NCBI RefSeq assembly: GCF_009763245.1
Contig: NZ_WKJZ01000001.1
Location: 2,558,941-2,622,940 of the forward strand
Length of the DNA: 64,000 nt
Source: Pseudomonas xionganensis
Lineage (GTDB): Bacteria; Pseudomonadota; Gammaproteobacteria; Pseudomonadales; Pseudomonadaceae
Direction of reading: 5' to 3'
Below, piece by piece: positions 11,071 through 20,495 of this stretch. Made by a program: the position numbers and the translations under genes. The notes below the pieces were generated by a model, which saw only the letters and a program-made list of their open reading frames with translations, was not told the origin of the DNA and made no database searches. How positions within the stretch are numbered: the stretch's first letter is position 1; each line of letters opens with the position of its first letter.

Positions 11071-12020
11071 CGCGCCACCCCGAACAGCGCCAGCGCACGC
11101 AGACAGGCCTCACGATGGGCCTCGCCGCCCGCTACCTGCACATGAAAACCCGGCAGATGCAGGGCAAAGGGCTGCTGGCGCTCGGACAGCTCCAGCACCC
11201 AGTCGCAGAGCAACGACAGGCGCGTTTCCACATCGCCACCCAGCTGCTCGAAATCCAGCTGCGGGTCGCGCCCGCTGAGGTTGGCGAAATCCTTGACCAG
11301 CAGGCCCTGGCCACGGGAATAGGCCTTCCAGTGCAGGCGCCGCTTGGAGTCGCCGGGCTGGTAGTTCTTCAGGCCCTGGTAGTCGTCGGCGCCCTGGCCG
11401 TGGGCGCGACTGCCCTCCTCCTGATCCTCGTCCAGTCCCATGGACTGGGGCAACTCACCCGCCAGGGGGCGAGGATAGACCAGCACCGCCTGATCCAGGT
11501 CGACCCAGCTCCAGGCCACCAGAATGCCCAGGGGGAAGCGGCTCTCCACCCGCAGCCGGCCCGGGCGCAACCAGCCACGGCGCTCGGCCGGCACAGTCAA
11601 TTGCACTTCACTCAGGCCACCGCCGGCCACGTCCTGGATCTGTAAGGGAGCCGGCGGCCAGCCCAGGGCAATGGCCTGGTGCGGCCGCTCGCGGCTTTCC
11701 AGGCGCACGTTGAAGCGCGCCTGCTCACCGGCAAACACCGCCGGCGCCCCCGCGGCCTTGAGCACCAGCCCGGCCAGGTTGCGGTAGGTATGCAGGATGG
11801 CCACGACAAACACCGCAGCCAGGAGAAAGGTCAGGCCATAGGCCAGGCTGTTCTGGTAGTTGATCGCTGTCAGCAGCATCAATAACAGCGCCAGCATAAA
11901 GGCCAGGCCGACCCGGCTGGGGACGATAAAGATGCGCCGCTGATTCAGCCGCACGCTGGTCGCCGCTGGAATGCGCCGGGCCAGCCAGCGGTTCCAGCGG
12001 GGTTTGAGCTGGGCGATCAA
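11067..12020 (-). CDS. DUF58 domain protein
   Basis: Protein of 317 residues with two N-terminal membrane helices (VGLAFMLALLLMLLTAINYQ and YGLTFLLAAVFVVAIL), a beta-rich middle, and a DUF58/vWA-like core. That core contains the family signature EGSRAHGQGADDYQGLKNYQPGDSKR in shortened form around residues 195-220, followed by WKAYSRGQGLLVKDF. The family nearly always accompanies MoxR ATPases and transglutaminases and is thought to act in envelope protein assembly. It overlaps both neighbours by four bases (moxR upstream, tgpA downstream). Confidence 0.9.
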   Translation of the reverse strand: MIAQLKPRWNRWLARRIPAATSVRLNQRRIFIVPSRVGLAFMLALLLMLLTAINYQNSLAYGLTFLLAAVFVVAILHTYRNLAGLVLKAAGAPAVFAGEQARFNVRLESRERPHQAIALGWPPAPLQIQDVAGGGLSEVQLTVPAERRGWLRPGRLRVESRFPLGILVAWSWVDLDQAVLVYPRPLAGELPQSMGLDEDQEEGSRAHGQGADDYQGLKNYQPGDSKRRLHWKAYSRGQGLLVKDFANLSGRDPQLDFEQLGGDVETRLSLLCDWVLELSERQQPFALHLPGFHVQVAGGEAHREACLRALALFGVAR

Positions 12021-12934
12021 AGCGCCGACACCTCACGCAGCAGCCACTGCACCAGGCTGCCGCCGCCGTGGCCGGCCGGATCGGCCTGCTCGCGCAGGCG
12101 GTGACTGACCACCGAGGGCAATACCGCCTGCACATCCTCGGGGATCACATAGTCACGGCCATCGAGATAGGCCCAGGCCCGTGCCGCCGCCAGCAGCGCC
12201 AGGCTGGCCCGGGGCGACAGGCCCCAGGCGAACTGGGCCTGGGTGCGGGTGGCTTCGACCAGGCGCAGCACATAGTCGACCAGGGCATCACTGACCCGCA
12301 CCTGGGGAATCTGCGCCTGGATCTGCGCCAGCTCGCGGTGATCCAGCAGCGGCTGCAGGGTCGGCAACAGGTTGCGCCGGCTATCGCCCAACAGCAGGGC
12401 CTTCTCCGCCGCCTTGCCCGGGTAGCCCAGGGACAGGCGCATCATAAAGCGGTCCAGCTGCGACTCCGGCAGGGCGAAGGTGCCGCCCTGGCTCACCGGG
12501 TTCTGCGTGGCGATCACAAAGAACGGCTCGGGCAGCGGCCGGGTCGCCCCTTCGATGGTCACCTGGCCCTCCTCCATGGCCTCCAGCAGCGCGCTCTGGC
12601 TCTTGGGGGTGGCCCGGTTGATCTCATCGGCCAGCAGCAGTTCGGCAAAGATCGGCCCGGGATGGAAGACGAACTGCCCGGTATCCTTGTCGAACACCGA
12701 GGTGCCGAGGATATCGCCGGGCAGCAGGTCGGAGGTGAACTGAATACGCTGAAAGCTCAGGCCCAGCACGCGGGCCAGGGCCTGGCTGAGGGTGGTCTTG
12801 CCCATGCCGGGCAGATCTTCGATCAAGAGATGACCGCGGGCCAGCAGGCAGGTCAGGGCCAGTCGCACCTGGGGTTCCTTGCCCAGCAGAACCTGATTGA
12901 CCGACTGCAGCACAGCATCCAGTTTGACGCGCAT
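12017..12934 (-). CDS. MoxR family AAA+ ATPase
   Basis: Cytoplasmic AAA+ chaperone-like ATPase of 305 residues. Walker A is LPGMGKTTLSQ at about residue 40, Walker B is LLADEINRA, sensor 1 is ATQNP and the arginine finger region is LPESQLDRFMMRL. The C-terminal lid follows (SPRASLALLAAARAWA). MoxR proteins partner DUF58/vWA proteins in maturing complexes. It is the first gene of the moxR-DUF58-tgpA-CHAD unit; the next gene overlaps it by four bases. AAGGAG is found just upstream of the ATG. The 174 bases to the divergent ATPase gene must hold both promoters. Confidence 0.93.
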   Translation of the reverse strand: MRVKLDAVLQSVNQVLLGKEPQVRLALTCLLARGHLLIEDLPGMGKTTLSQALARVLGLSFQRIQFTSDLLPGDILGTSVFDKDTGQFVFHPGPIFAELLLADEINRATPKSQSALLEAMEEGQVTIEGATRPLPEPFFVIATQNPVSQGGTFALPESQLDRFMMRLSLGYPGKAAEKALLLGDSRRNLLPTLQPLLDHRELAQIQAQIPQVRVSDALVDYVLRLVEATRTQAQFAWGLSPRASLALLAAARAWAYLDGRDYVIPEDVQAVLPSVVSHRLREQADPAGHGGGSLVQWLLREVSAL

Positions 12935-13108
12935 GGCTCACTCCTTATGACAGACCCTCGATGCTACTGCGCGCCATGGCGAGCGCATAGGCGCATGACA
13001 CGTTTGCTGACGAACTTGTTCGCCCGCCTGGCCCATTAATTGACCCAGGCCAAGATTAGCGGTGTTGATCCTGACTAGGCTGAAGTCCGAGTCACAGTGG
13101 AGTCCCCC

Positions 13109-15793
13109 ATGCCAGCCCCTCACGCCCATGACTGGCACAGCCAGCCGGCCGAACACAGCCTCCAGCAACTGGCCAGCGATGCCCAGGGCCTGGCCAGCCC
13201 GGAAGCCGCCCAGCGCCTGGCCGAGCATGGCCCCAATCAGCTGCCGGCACGCAAGAGCGCCGGTCCGCTCAAGCGCTTTGCCCTGCAGTTCCACAACCTG
13301 CTGATCTACGTATTGCTGGCGGCCTGCCTGGTCACCCTGCTGCTGGGCCAGTGGCTCGACGCTGCAGTCATCCTGGGTGTGGTGTTGATCAACGCCTGCG
13401 TCGGTTTTATCCAGGAAGGCAAGGCGCAGCAGGCCATGCGCGCGATCCAGCGCATGCTCAGCCTGGAAAGCCGGGTACGACGCGACGGCAAGGTGCAAAG
13501 CATCAGCGCCGAACAACTGGTGCCCGGGGATGTGGTGCTGCTGGAAGCCGGCGACCGGGTACCGGCGGATCTGCGCCTGCTGGAAACCCGCGACCTGCGC
13601 ATTGAGGAAGCGGCCCTGACCGGCGAATCCCTGCCGGTGGACAAGCAGCCCGACGCCGTCGTCGCCCAGGCCAGCCTGGGCGACCGCAGTTGCATGGCCT
13701 ATTCCGGCACCCTGGTGAGCGCCGGCAGCGCCGCCGGGGTGGTGGTGGCCACCGCGGGACACACCGAGCTGGGCAAGATCAGCCATATGCTGGAGCAGGT
13801 CGACGGCCTGCAGACCCCGCTACTGGCGGATATGGCCCGCTTTGCCCGGCTGCTGACCCTGATCATCCTGGGCCTGGCTGCCCTCACTTTTATCCTCGGC
13901 GTCGGCCTGCGCGACTACAGCCCGGGCGAGATGCTGATGGCCGCCGTGGGGCTGGCGGTGGCGGCCATCCCCGAAGGCCTGCCGGCAGTGCTGACCATTA
14001 TCCTGGCCCTGGGCGTGCAACACATGGCCAGGCGCCGGGCGATCATCCGCCATCTGCCGGCGGTGGAAAGCCTGGGCGCGGTGACGGTGATCTGCTCGGA
14101 CAAGACCGGCACGCTGACCCGCAACGAGATGACCGTGCAGCAGGTGTTTACCGCAGCCCACTGCTACCGGGTCGATGGCGTCGGCTATGCCCCCGAAGGC
14201 CAGCTGCACTGCGACGACGGCCAGCTCTGCGATATTGCCCAGTCTCACGATCTGCTTGAACTGGCCCGCGCCGGCCTGCTGGCCAACAATGCCACCCTGT
14301 TCAGCAACAACCAGGGCTGGGGCATTACCGGCGACCCCACCGAGGCGGCGCTGCTGACCCTGGCCGGCAAGCTTGGTTTGCAGCACGGCCATGAAGCGCA
14401 GCTGCTGCCCCAGGTCGATGCCATCCCCTTCAATTCCGAGCAGCGCTGCACCGCCAGCCTGCACCACGATCACGCCCATCACGGCCTGATCTATATGATC
14501 GGCGCCCCGGAGCGCCTGCTTGCAGTGTGCAACCGCCAGTGGCGCGACGGCCGCGCCGAAGCCCTGGACATCCGCCACTGGCATCAGGCCCTGAACAGCG
14601 GCGCCAGTCAGGGTTTGCGCATGCTCGGCCTGGCCATGCGACCGCTGGCGGCGCCGCAGCATGAACTGAACTACGAAGACCTCAATGGCGACTATGTGCT
14701 GCTGGGTCTGGTGGGCATGCTCGACCCGCCCCGGGAGGAAGCCATCGCCGCCATCGCCGAATGTCACAGTGCCGGCATCGCGGTGAAGATGATCACCGGC
14801 GACCATGCCGGCACCGCCAGCGCCATCGCCACGCGCCTGGGCCTGAGCGGCGGCCAGCCCCTGACCGGCAACGAACTGGACAAACTCAGCGACGCCGAAC
14901 TGGACCGCCTGTTGCCGCACACCTGCGTCTTCGCCCGCACCAGCCCGGCGCACAAGCTGCGCCTGGTGCAGCGCCTGCAGGCCAGCGGGGCGCGGGTGGC
15001 CATGACCGGCGACGGCGTCAACGACGCACCGGCGCTCAAGCGTGCCGACATCGGCGTGGCCATGGGCATCAAGGGCACCGAGGCGGCCAAGGAGGCAGCG
15101 CAGATGGTGCTGGCCGACGACAACTTCGCCACCATCACCCATGCCATCGAGGAAGGCCGCACCGTCTATGACAACCTGCGCAAGTCCATCCTGTTTATCC
15201 TGCCGACCAATGCCGGCCAGGCCCTGATCCTGCTGGTAGCCATCACCCTGGGCCTGGTGCTGCCGATCACCCCGCTGCAGATTCTCTGGGTCAATATGAT
15301 CAGCGCCGTGACCCTGGCCCTGGCCCTGGCCTTCGAGCCCGCCGAGGACGACCTGATGCAGCGCCCGCCACGGGACCCGGCCGCGCCCCTGCTCAGCGGC
15401 GAGCTGCTCTGGCGCGTGCTGTTTATCGCCGCGTTGATGACCCTGGCCAGCCTCGGTCTGTTCCACCTCAGCCAGGAGCAGGGCTGGAGCCTGGAGGCCA
15501 GCCGCACCCTGGCGGTCAACGCCATCATCGCCTGCGAAATCGGCTATCTGTTCAGCAGCCGCCGCCTGCTGGCGCCGGCGCGTTTCGGCTGGCGTGACAA
15601 TCCCATGGTCTGGAGCATGGTGCTGTGCATCAGTGGCCTGCAGGGACTGTTCAGTCACTGGCCCGTGCTGCAGGCGCTGTTCGCCACCGCAGGCCTGCCG
15701 CTGGCGGCCTGGGGCCTGTGCCTGGGGCTGGCGCTGCTGACCTGCGCCCTGGTGGAAAGCGAGAAATGGCTGTTGCGCCGCTATCAGCGCTGA
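13109..15793 (+). CDS. P2-type cation-transporting ATPase (CtpF/PacL-like)
   Basis: Inner-membrane ion pump of 894 residues with cation-ATPase N domain, M1-M2, actuator domain (LTGESLPVD), M3-M4, phosphorylation site DKTGTLT, nucleotide-binding domain, hinge MTGDGVNDAPALK and six C-terminal helices. Helix M4 carries PEGLP as in SERCA. At the other Ca2+ ligand positions M5 reads LPTNAGQALILL and M6 reads WVNMISAVTLAL, so Gln and Ala replace the SERCA Glu771 and Asp800 equivalents. The transported ion therefore cannot be assigned; CtpF-like pumps have a similar M6. The ATG at 13109 has GTGGAG upstream; a GTG at 13097 is possible. It ends three bases from the convergent flavin reductase gene. 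Confidence 0.92.
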   Translation: MPAPHAHDWHSQPAEHSLQQLASDAQGLASPEAAQRLAEHGPNQLPARKSAGPLKRFALQFHNLLIYVLLAACLVTLLLGQWLDAAVILGVVLINACVGFIQEGKAQQAMRAIQRMLSLESRVRRDGKVQSISAEQLVPGDVVLLEAGDRVPADLRLLETRDLRIEEAALTGESLPVDKQPDAVVAQASLGDRSCMAYSGTLVSAGSAAGVVVATAGHTELGKISHMLEQVDGLQTPLLADMARFARLLTLIILGLAALTFILGVGLRDYSPGEMLMAAVGLAVAAIPEGLPAVLTIILALGVQHMARRRAIIRHLPAVESLGAVTVICSDKTGTLTRNEMTVQQVFTAAHCYRVDGVGYAPEGQLHCDDGQLCDIAQSHDLLELARAGLLANNATLFSNNQGWGITGDPTEAALLTLAGKLGLQHGHEAQLLPQVDAIPFNSEQRCTASLHHDHAHHGLIYMIGAPERLLAVCNRQWRDGRAEALDIRHWHQALNSGASQGLRMLGLAMRPLAAPQHELNYEDLNGDYVLLGLVGMLDPPREEAIAAIAECHSAGIAVKMITGDHAGTASAIATRLGLSGGQPLTGNELDKLSDAELDRLLPHTCVFARTSPAHKLRLVQRLQASGARVAMTGDGVNDAPALKRADIGVAMGIKGTEAAKEAAQMVLADDNFATITHAIEEGRTVYDNLRKSILFILPTNAGQALILLVAITLGLVLPITPLQILWVNMISAVTLALALAFEPAEDDLMQRPPRDPAAPLLSGELLWRVLFIAALMTLASLGLFHLSQEQGWSLEASRTLAVNAIIACEIGYLFSSRRLLAPARFGWRDNPMVWSMVLCISGLQGLFSHWPVLQALFATAGLPLAAWGLCLGLALLTCALVESEKWLLRRYQR

Positions 15794-15796
15794 CCC

Positions 15797-16405
15797 TCAA
15801 CCCGGCCGCTGCAGATCGAAACGCTCGGTGGTGCGGGTATAGGAGGCGCCGCCCAGGCGACCAATCAGATCCAGGCGCGCCGGATCGATGCGGCCCTGCT
15901 CATTGAGCACGGCATCATCGATATGGGCCAGCAGCACTTCGGCAAAGATCAGATTGCAGTTCGCGGCAGTCGGCGGATAGGGCAGGATCTGCGCCACGCG
16001 ACACTCAAACGCCACCGCCGCCACGGCGACCCGCGGCGGCGCCACCCGCTGCGAAGGCGCCGTGGCAATGCCGCAATGCTCGAACTCGCTCTGGCCGTGG
16101 GCCAGCTGCGCCGAACTGGCATTCATCGCCTCGGCCTGCTCGAACGACACCAGCTGGATCACCAGCTCGCCCGTGGCCTGAACGTTGAGCAGGGTATCCT
16201 TGAGGCTGCCGTCAGCCCGGTGATTGACATTGACCAGCAGGGTCGGCGGATCGTCGCTGATCACCTGAAAGAAGCTGAACGGCGCCAGATTGCTCAACCC
16301 GTCCGGCGACTGGGTCGACACCCAGGCGATCGGGCGTGGGGTGATGGTGGAGGCCAGCCAGCGGTAGCGCTCCAAGGGCGTGAGCGCGGCAAAGTCGAGC
16401 AGCAT
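15797..16405 (-). CDS. Flavin reductase-like FMN-binding protein
   Basis: A 202-residue cytoplasmic split-barrel flavoprotein of the flavin reductase/DIM6 family. The FMN-binding core is ITPRPIAWVSTQSPDGLSNL followed by APFSFFQVISDDPPTL, with LVNVNHRADGSLKDTL next. The physiological partner or oxidoreductase substrate cannot be named. It lies three bases downstream of the lipoprotein gene's stop and may share its transcript. Confidence 0.87.
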   Translation of the reverse strand: MLLDFAALTPLERYRWLASTITPRPIAWVSTQSPDGLSNLAPFSFFQVISDDPPTLLVNVNHRADGSLKDTLLNVQATGELVIQLVSFEQAEAMNASSAQLAHGQSEFEHCGIATAPSQRVAPPRVAVAAVAFECRVAQILPYPPTAANCNLIFAEVLLAHIDDAVLNEQGRIDPARLDLIGRLGGASYTRTTERFDLQRPG

Positions 16406-16408
16406 CGC

Positions 16409-16687
16409 TTAGCGCCCTGCCCGGGATTCACGAATATAGAAACGCGCCCGCTCGGACTTGGCGGTGCAGCCGCGGTAGGCCTCGAACTGCTGCTGGGTCT
16501 TGGCCGCCGTCAACAGCGACAGCGCCTTGGAGTAGCTCACCGTGCCGGCAAAACCATCGGCCTTGGCGATATCCAGCTCGCGCCAGGCGGCATCCAGCTG
16601 GTTGGCGCAACTGTCCCGGTAGGCCGTCTTACCGGCACAACCGCTTAATACCAGTAACATCACGGGCAACAGCATCAACAACTTCAT
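16409..16687 (-). CDS. Small predicted lipoprotein
   Basis: Protein of 92 residues with a lipoprotein signal (MKLLMLLPVMLLVLSGCAG, lipobox LSGC) and a soluble domain with three more cysteines. No domain is recognised. Mature sequence begins CAGKTAYRDSCANQLDAAW and ends RARFYIRESRAGR. The start was chosen because it opens the signal sequence; the same frame stays open far upstream through mnmH but is not coding there. It stands between mnmH (65 bases upstream) and the flavin reductase-like gene. Confidence 0.75.
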   Translation of the reverse strand: MKLLMLLPVMLLVLSGCAGKTAYRDSCANQLDAAWRELDIAKADGFAGTVSYSKALSLLTAAKTQQQFEAYRGCTAKSERARFYIRESRAGR

Positions 16688-16752
16688 GGGGTGTAGCCTC
16701 TTGTGGATCGGATAGGCAATAAGACGCATAAATCCGGTAAAAGTGCCCGTGT

Positions 16753-17853
16753 TCAACCTGCGCGCCGCTGGCGCAGATACTCCACCAGCCCCGCCTGCTC
16801 GCCGACGAACTCGATACGCCCGGCCTTGCTTTCGCGCTGGAACACATACATGGGGTCGTAATACTCCAGCAGCAACGCCTCGATCCAGCCGCGATGGGTA
16901 TCCACCGCGCCGCTGGCGCCCTGCTCGCTCAGGGCCTGCTGCATGATCGCCGCCAGACGCTGGTAGCGTTCGCCGCCCAGGCGCTTGCGGATATTTTCCA
17001 GGCTCTGTTGCAAGCGCTCGGCATAGGCGGCAAAACCCTGCTCCTCGCCCAACTGGTCGACGAACTCGGCGCACAGCTCCACCACATAGGCCTGCAGAAT
17101 CCGCTCGGTGCGACTGGCCAGGCTGTCCTCCAGCCAGACCAGGGGCAGCTGCTGCATGGCCTGGTGCAACTCCAGGGGCAGAGCACACCGGCCGATCAGC
17201 CGCGCTTCGTCTTCCAGTACAAAGTGCTCGATACCCGCCGCGCGCTTTTTCAGGATATCCACGGCCAGGGCATTCTCGAAATCGATCTGCGATGGCTGCG
17301 CGCTGGCCCGCTTGCCGAAACTGGAGCCGCGATGATTGGCGTGGCCTTCCAGATCCAGGCTGTTGTTCAGGGCGGCGATCACCTCGGTCTTGCCGGTGCC
17401 GGTCATGCCGCCCACCAGCACCCAGTCACACTGCTGCACGGCCTGCTGGATGGTCTCAAGCAGAAAGCTGCGCATGGCCTTGTAGCCACCGAGCACCCGC
17501 GGATAGTCGATGCCCGCCTCCTCCTTGAGCCACTGCTGGACGATCTGCGAGCGCAGACCACCGCGAAAGCAGTACAAATAGCCTTCCGGATGGGCCTTGG
17601 CGAATGCGGCCCAGGCATTGATCCGTTCGGCCTTGATGGCACCTGAAACCAGCTGATGCCCCAGCTCGATGGCCGCCTGCTGGCCCTTCTGCTTGTAACA
17701 GGTGCCCACTTTCTGCCGCTCGCCATCATCCATCAGCGGCAGATTCACCACCCCCGGAAAGGCGCCCTTGGCGAACTCCACCGGAGCGCGCATGTCCATC
17801 ATCGGCACATCGTTAAGAAAGAGTTCGCGGTAGTCGCTGCTGTTCTCGCGCAT
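16753..17853 (-). CDS. mnmH: tRNA 2-selenouridine synthase
   Basis: Converts 2-thiouridine to 2-selenouridine at the wobble base of tRNA-Lys, Glu and Gln using selenophosphate. It has 366 residues: an N-terminal rhodanese domain (about 10-130) with catalytic Cys in [12 protein letters not shown], and a P-loop ([11 protein letters not shown]) at about 150 followed by ATPase-like helices. Length matches SelU/MnmH. The ATG at 17853 overlaps the selD stop as TGATG, so selenophosphate producer and consumer are translationally coupled. Confidence 0.95.
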   Translation of the reverse strand: MRENSSDYRELFLNDVPMMDMRAPVEFAKGAFPGVVNLPLMDDGERQKVGTCYKQKGQQAAIELGHQLVSGAIKAERINAWAAFAKAHPEGYLYCFRGGLRSQIVQQWLKEEAGIDYPRVLGGYKAMRSFLLETIQQAVQQCDWVLVGGMTGTGKTEVIAALNNSLDLEGHANHRGSSFGKRASAQPSQIDFENALAVDILKKRAAGIEHFVLEDEARLIGRCALPLELHQAMQQLPLVWLEDSLASRTERILQAYVVELCAEFVDQLGEEQGFAAYAERLQQSLENIRKRLGGERYQRLAAIMQQALSEQGASGAVDTHRGWIEALLLEYYDPMYVFQRESKAGRIEFVGEQAGLVEYLRQRRAG

Positions 17854-18887
17854 CAGATCACCTCGACGGCGTAACGCTGTCGCTCCTGCAACTCGCCGAT
17901 GGGCTCAAGCGCCAGGCCCAGCTCGGCGGCCAGGGCAAGAAACTCGGCCTCGCCCTCGGGCGCCACCGCCACCAGCAACCCGCCACTGGTCTGCGGATCA
18001 CAGAGCAACTGCTTCTGCTCCTCACTCAGCGGCGCCACGCGCTCGCCATAGCTGTCGAAGTTGCGCAGGGTGCCGCCGGGTACGCAGCCGCGCTCCAGGT
18101 AATAGTCGACGCCCGGCAGGCGCGGCACCTTGGCGTACTCGATACGGGCCGTCAGATTGCTGCCTTCGGCCATTTCCAGCAAATGGCCGAGCAGACCGAA
18201 GCCGGTGACATCGGTCATGGCCCGCACCGCCTCAAGCTTGCCAAAACGCGAGCCCGGTTTGTTCAGGGTGCACATCCAGTCCCGGGCCAGGCCCACATCC
18301 CCGGTGCGCAGCAGGGCCTTCTTCTCGGCGGTGGTGAGGATGCCGATACCCAGGGGCTTGGTCAGGTACAGCCGGCAACCGAGCGTGGCGCTGTCGTTGC
18401 GTTTCATATGGCGTTTGTCCACCAGGCCGGTGACCGCCAGGCCGAAGATCGGCTCGGGGGCATCGATGGAATGACCGCCGGCCAGGGCAATGCCGGCCTC
18501 GTCACAGACTGCACGGCCACCGCGAATCACCTCACGGGCCACTTCCGGCGGCAATACATTCACCGGCCAGCCAAGAATGGCGATGGCCATCAGCGGGTCA
18601 CCGCCCATGGCGTAGATATCGCTGATGGCGTTGGTCGCGGCGATACGGCCGAAATCATAGGGATCATCGACAATCGGCATAAAGAAGTCGGTGGTGGAGA
18701 CCACCCCACGCGCCTCGTCGATACCGTAGACAGCCGCATCGTCGCGCGAGGCATTGCCCACCCAGAGCCTGGGGTCCAGATTCTGCGCCCCACTTCCGGC
18801 CAGTATCACGTCCAGCACCTTGGGGGAAATCTTGCAGCCGCAGCCAGCACCATGGCTGTATTGGGTCAAACGTATGGGCTCGCTCAT
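17853..18887 (-). CDS. selD: Selenide, water dikinase (selenophosphate synthetase)
   Basis: Makes selenophosphate from selenide and ATP. It has 344 residues of the AIRS/PurM fold, with the N-terminal active-site loop [12 protein letters not shown]. The catalytic position is Cys (codon TGC), not selenocysteine. Other motifs include [17 protein letters not shown] for ATP and Mg binding, and [10 protein letters not shown] and [11 protein letters not shown]. It is the first gene of the selD-mnmH pair. No selA, selB or selC is in the window, so the visible use of selenium is tRNA modification only. Confidence 0.96.
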   Translation of the reverse strand: MSEPIRLTQYSHGAGCGCKISPKVLDVILAGSGAQNLDPRLWVGNASRDDAAVYGIDEARGVVSTTDFFMPIVDDPYDFGRIAATNAISDIYAMGGDPLMAIAILGWPVNVLPPEVAREVIRGGRAVCDEAGIALAGGHSIDAPEPIFGLAVTGLVDKRHMKRNDSATLGCRLYLTKPLGIGILTTAEKKALLRTGDVGLARDWMCTLNKPGSRFGKLEAVRAMTDVTGFGLLGHLLEMAEGSNLTARIEYAKVPRLPGVDYYLERGCVPGGTLRNFDSYGERVAPLSEEQKQLLCDPQTSGGLLVAVAPEGEAEFLALAAELGLALEPIGELQERQRYAVEVI

Positions 18888-18993
18888 TGCAACGCTCGTA
18901 TGCGGGTCGACGGGCCGGCGATTCTAGCAAATCGCGCCTTGGCGGCGGGCAATGCCGGGCGTATGTTGCAACAAGAAAATCGGGGGATTATTT

Positions 18994-20022
18994 ATGAGCA
19001 AGCGTATCGCGCTGGTACTGGGATCCGGGGGTGCGCGGGGCTATGCCCATATCGGCGTGATTGATGAGCTGCAGGCCCGTGGCTATGAGATCGCCTGCAT
19101 CGCCGGCTGCTCCATGGGCGCGGTGGTGGGCGGCATCTTTGCCGCCGGCAAGCTGAACGAATACCGCGACTGGACCCAGAGCCTGGATTATCTGGATGTA
19201 CTGCGCCTGCTGGATGTGAGTTTCCGCCTGGGCGCCATCCGCGGCGAAAAGGTATTCGGCCAGATCCGCGAAATCGTCGGTGAAATCGACATTGAAGCCC
19301 TGCCCATCCCCTTCACTGCGGTGGCCACCGACCTGACCAACCAGCAGGAAATCTGGTTTCAGGAAGGCTGTTTGCACCAGGCCATGCGCGCCTCCGCGGC
19401 GATCCCGAGCCTGTTCACTCCGGTGGTGCAGGGCAAGCGCATGCTGGTCGATGGCGGCCTGCTCAACCCCCTGCCCATCGTGCCGGTGGTATCCAGCCAC
19501 TGCGACCTGATCGTCGCGGTCAACCTCAACTCAACCAGCGGCCCACACTATGAGCTGCCGGTAATCGAACGCCCGGCGGCGCTCAAGGGACGCATCGACC
19601 AGCTGATGAACAACCTGGGCTCGCGCCTGCCCAGCTTCAAGCGCAAACCGGGGGAAGACGACCAACTGCTGCTGCTCGAAAACGCCGCCAACCAACTGAC
19701 CGAAACCGCCATCAACCCCTGGCAGCAACATGCCCGCCCCGCCCTGGACAAGGCCGCCATGCCCAAATCCGCCAGCGGCTCGCGACTGGCCGACCTGAGC
19801 GGCCCTGCCTCACTGCTGGAATTGATCAACCAGAGCTTCGAGGTGATGCAAACCTCCCTGGCCCAGTACAAGATCGCCGGCTACCCGCCGGACATCCTGA
19901 TCAACGTGCCCAAACGCGCCTGCCGCTTCTTCGAGTTCTACAAGGCGCCGGAACTGATCATGCTTGGCCGCCAGGTGGCCAGCGACACCCTGGATCGCTA
20001 TGAGCGCGGGGAGAATCACTAG
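18994..20022 (+). CDS. Patatin-like phospholipase (RssA-like)
   Basis: Predicted serine lipid acyl hydrolase of 342 residues with a Ser-Asp dyad. Patatin motifs are in order: oxyanion loop GSGGARGYAHIG at residue 10, nucleophile GCSMGAVVGG near 45, and catalytic DGGLLNPLP near 155. The C-terminal 120 residues are not recognised. No signal peptide is present, so it is probably cytoplasmic or peripheral at the membrane. The ATG at 18994 follows CGGGGGA. It ends before a strong terminator. Confidence 0.88.
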   Translation: MSKRIALVLGSGGARGYAHIGVIDELQARGYEIACIAGCSMGAVVGGIFAAGKLNEYRDWTQSLDYLDVLRLLDVSFRLGAIRGEKVFGQIREIVGEIDIEALPIPFTAVATDLTNQQEIWFQEGCLHQAMRASAAIPSLFTPVVQGKRMLVDGGLLNPLPIVPVVSSHCDLIVAVNLNSTSGPHYELPVIERPAALKGRIDQLMNNLGSRLPSFKRKPGEDDQLLLLENAANQLTETAINPWQQHARPALDKAAMPKSASGSRLADLSGPASLLELINQSFEVMQTSLAQYKIAGYPPDILINVPKRACRFFEFYKAPELIMLGRQVASDTLDRYERGENH

Positions 20023-20068
20023 CAGGCGCCGGCCCAACGCGGACAAATACACCGCTCAGAAAACAAAA

Positions 20069-20101
20069 AACCCCTGAAGGCTTCAGCCTTCAGGGGTTTT
20101 T
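20069..20101. terminator. Bidirectional terminator between patatin gene and tRNA-Ser
   Basis: AACCCCTGAAGGC pairs perfectly with GCCTTCAGGGGTT around TTCA. TTTTT follows on the plus strand and a run of A precedes it, so it can also end the minus-strand tRNA transcript. Confidence 0.9.
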
Positions 20102-20106
20102 GAAAG

Positions 20107-20196
20107 TGGCGGTGAAGAAGAGATTCGAACTCTTGATACGGTTTCCCGTATACACACTTTCCAGGCGTGCTCCTTCAACCACTCGGACACTTCACC
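20107..20196 (-). tRNA. tRNA-Ser (anticodon GGA)
   Basis: On the minus strand a 90-base class II tRNA begins GGTGAAG at 20196 and ends CTTCACC-G-CCA at 20107, so the 3' CCA is encoded. The anticodon loop CTGGAAA places GGA at 20162-20160. The long variable arm has the stem TACGG/CCGTA, and the T-loop GTTCGAATC is present. It reads UCC and UCU codons. Confidence 0.97.
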
Positions 20197-20495
20197 GGAT
20201 CTCGTCAGGCATTGCTGTCTGTCGAGGCGCGCTAATCTAGCCGAACCTTTTCCCAAAAGCAAAAGTTTTTTTCAAAAGATTCATGCGCTTATGAAATGCG
20301 GCAGCGGCCATAGGCTATACAGCGGATCAGGCCCGGCATACTGACAGCAACCTTTAGACAGGCGCTGCGCTAACTTGGAGGCCGTTTCCTGACAGATAAG
20401 CCCCAAGAGCGCTGACCAGCCAGTCAGCCGCCGTGCTTTACCTGGCCGACGCGGATGAGTAACGTCTGCCCCACTTCAGCACAAGGAACCCGACC
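20197..20495. other. Intergenic region between tRNA-Ser and crotonase gene
   Basis: About 300 bases without a credible gene. The part next to the tRNA is AT-rich (poly-A/T near 20260-20290) and should hold the tRNA promoter on the minus strand. The crotonase ribosome site AAGGA is at its right end. No other structure was identified. Confidence 0.6.

Noticed and set aside
13820..15658. Open frame of about 600 codons antisense to the P-type ATPase gene
   Set aside because: It mirrors the third-position GC bias of the sense gene, is rich in Gln/His/Gly with no domain, and lacks a ribosome site.
17853..18887. Possible selenoprotein form of SelD
   Set aside because: The active-site codons in the GAGCGCK loop are TGC, with no in-frame TGA, so the enzyme is the cysteine form.
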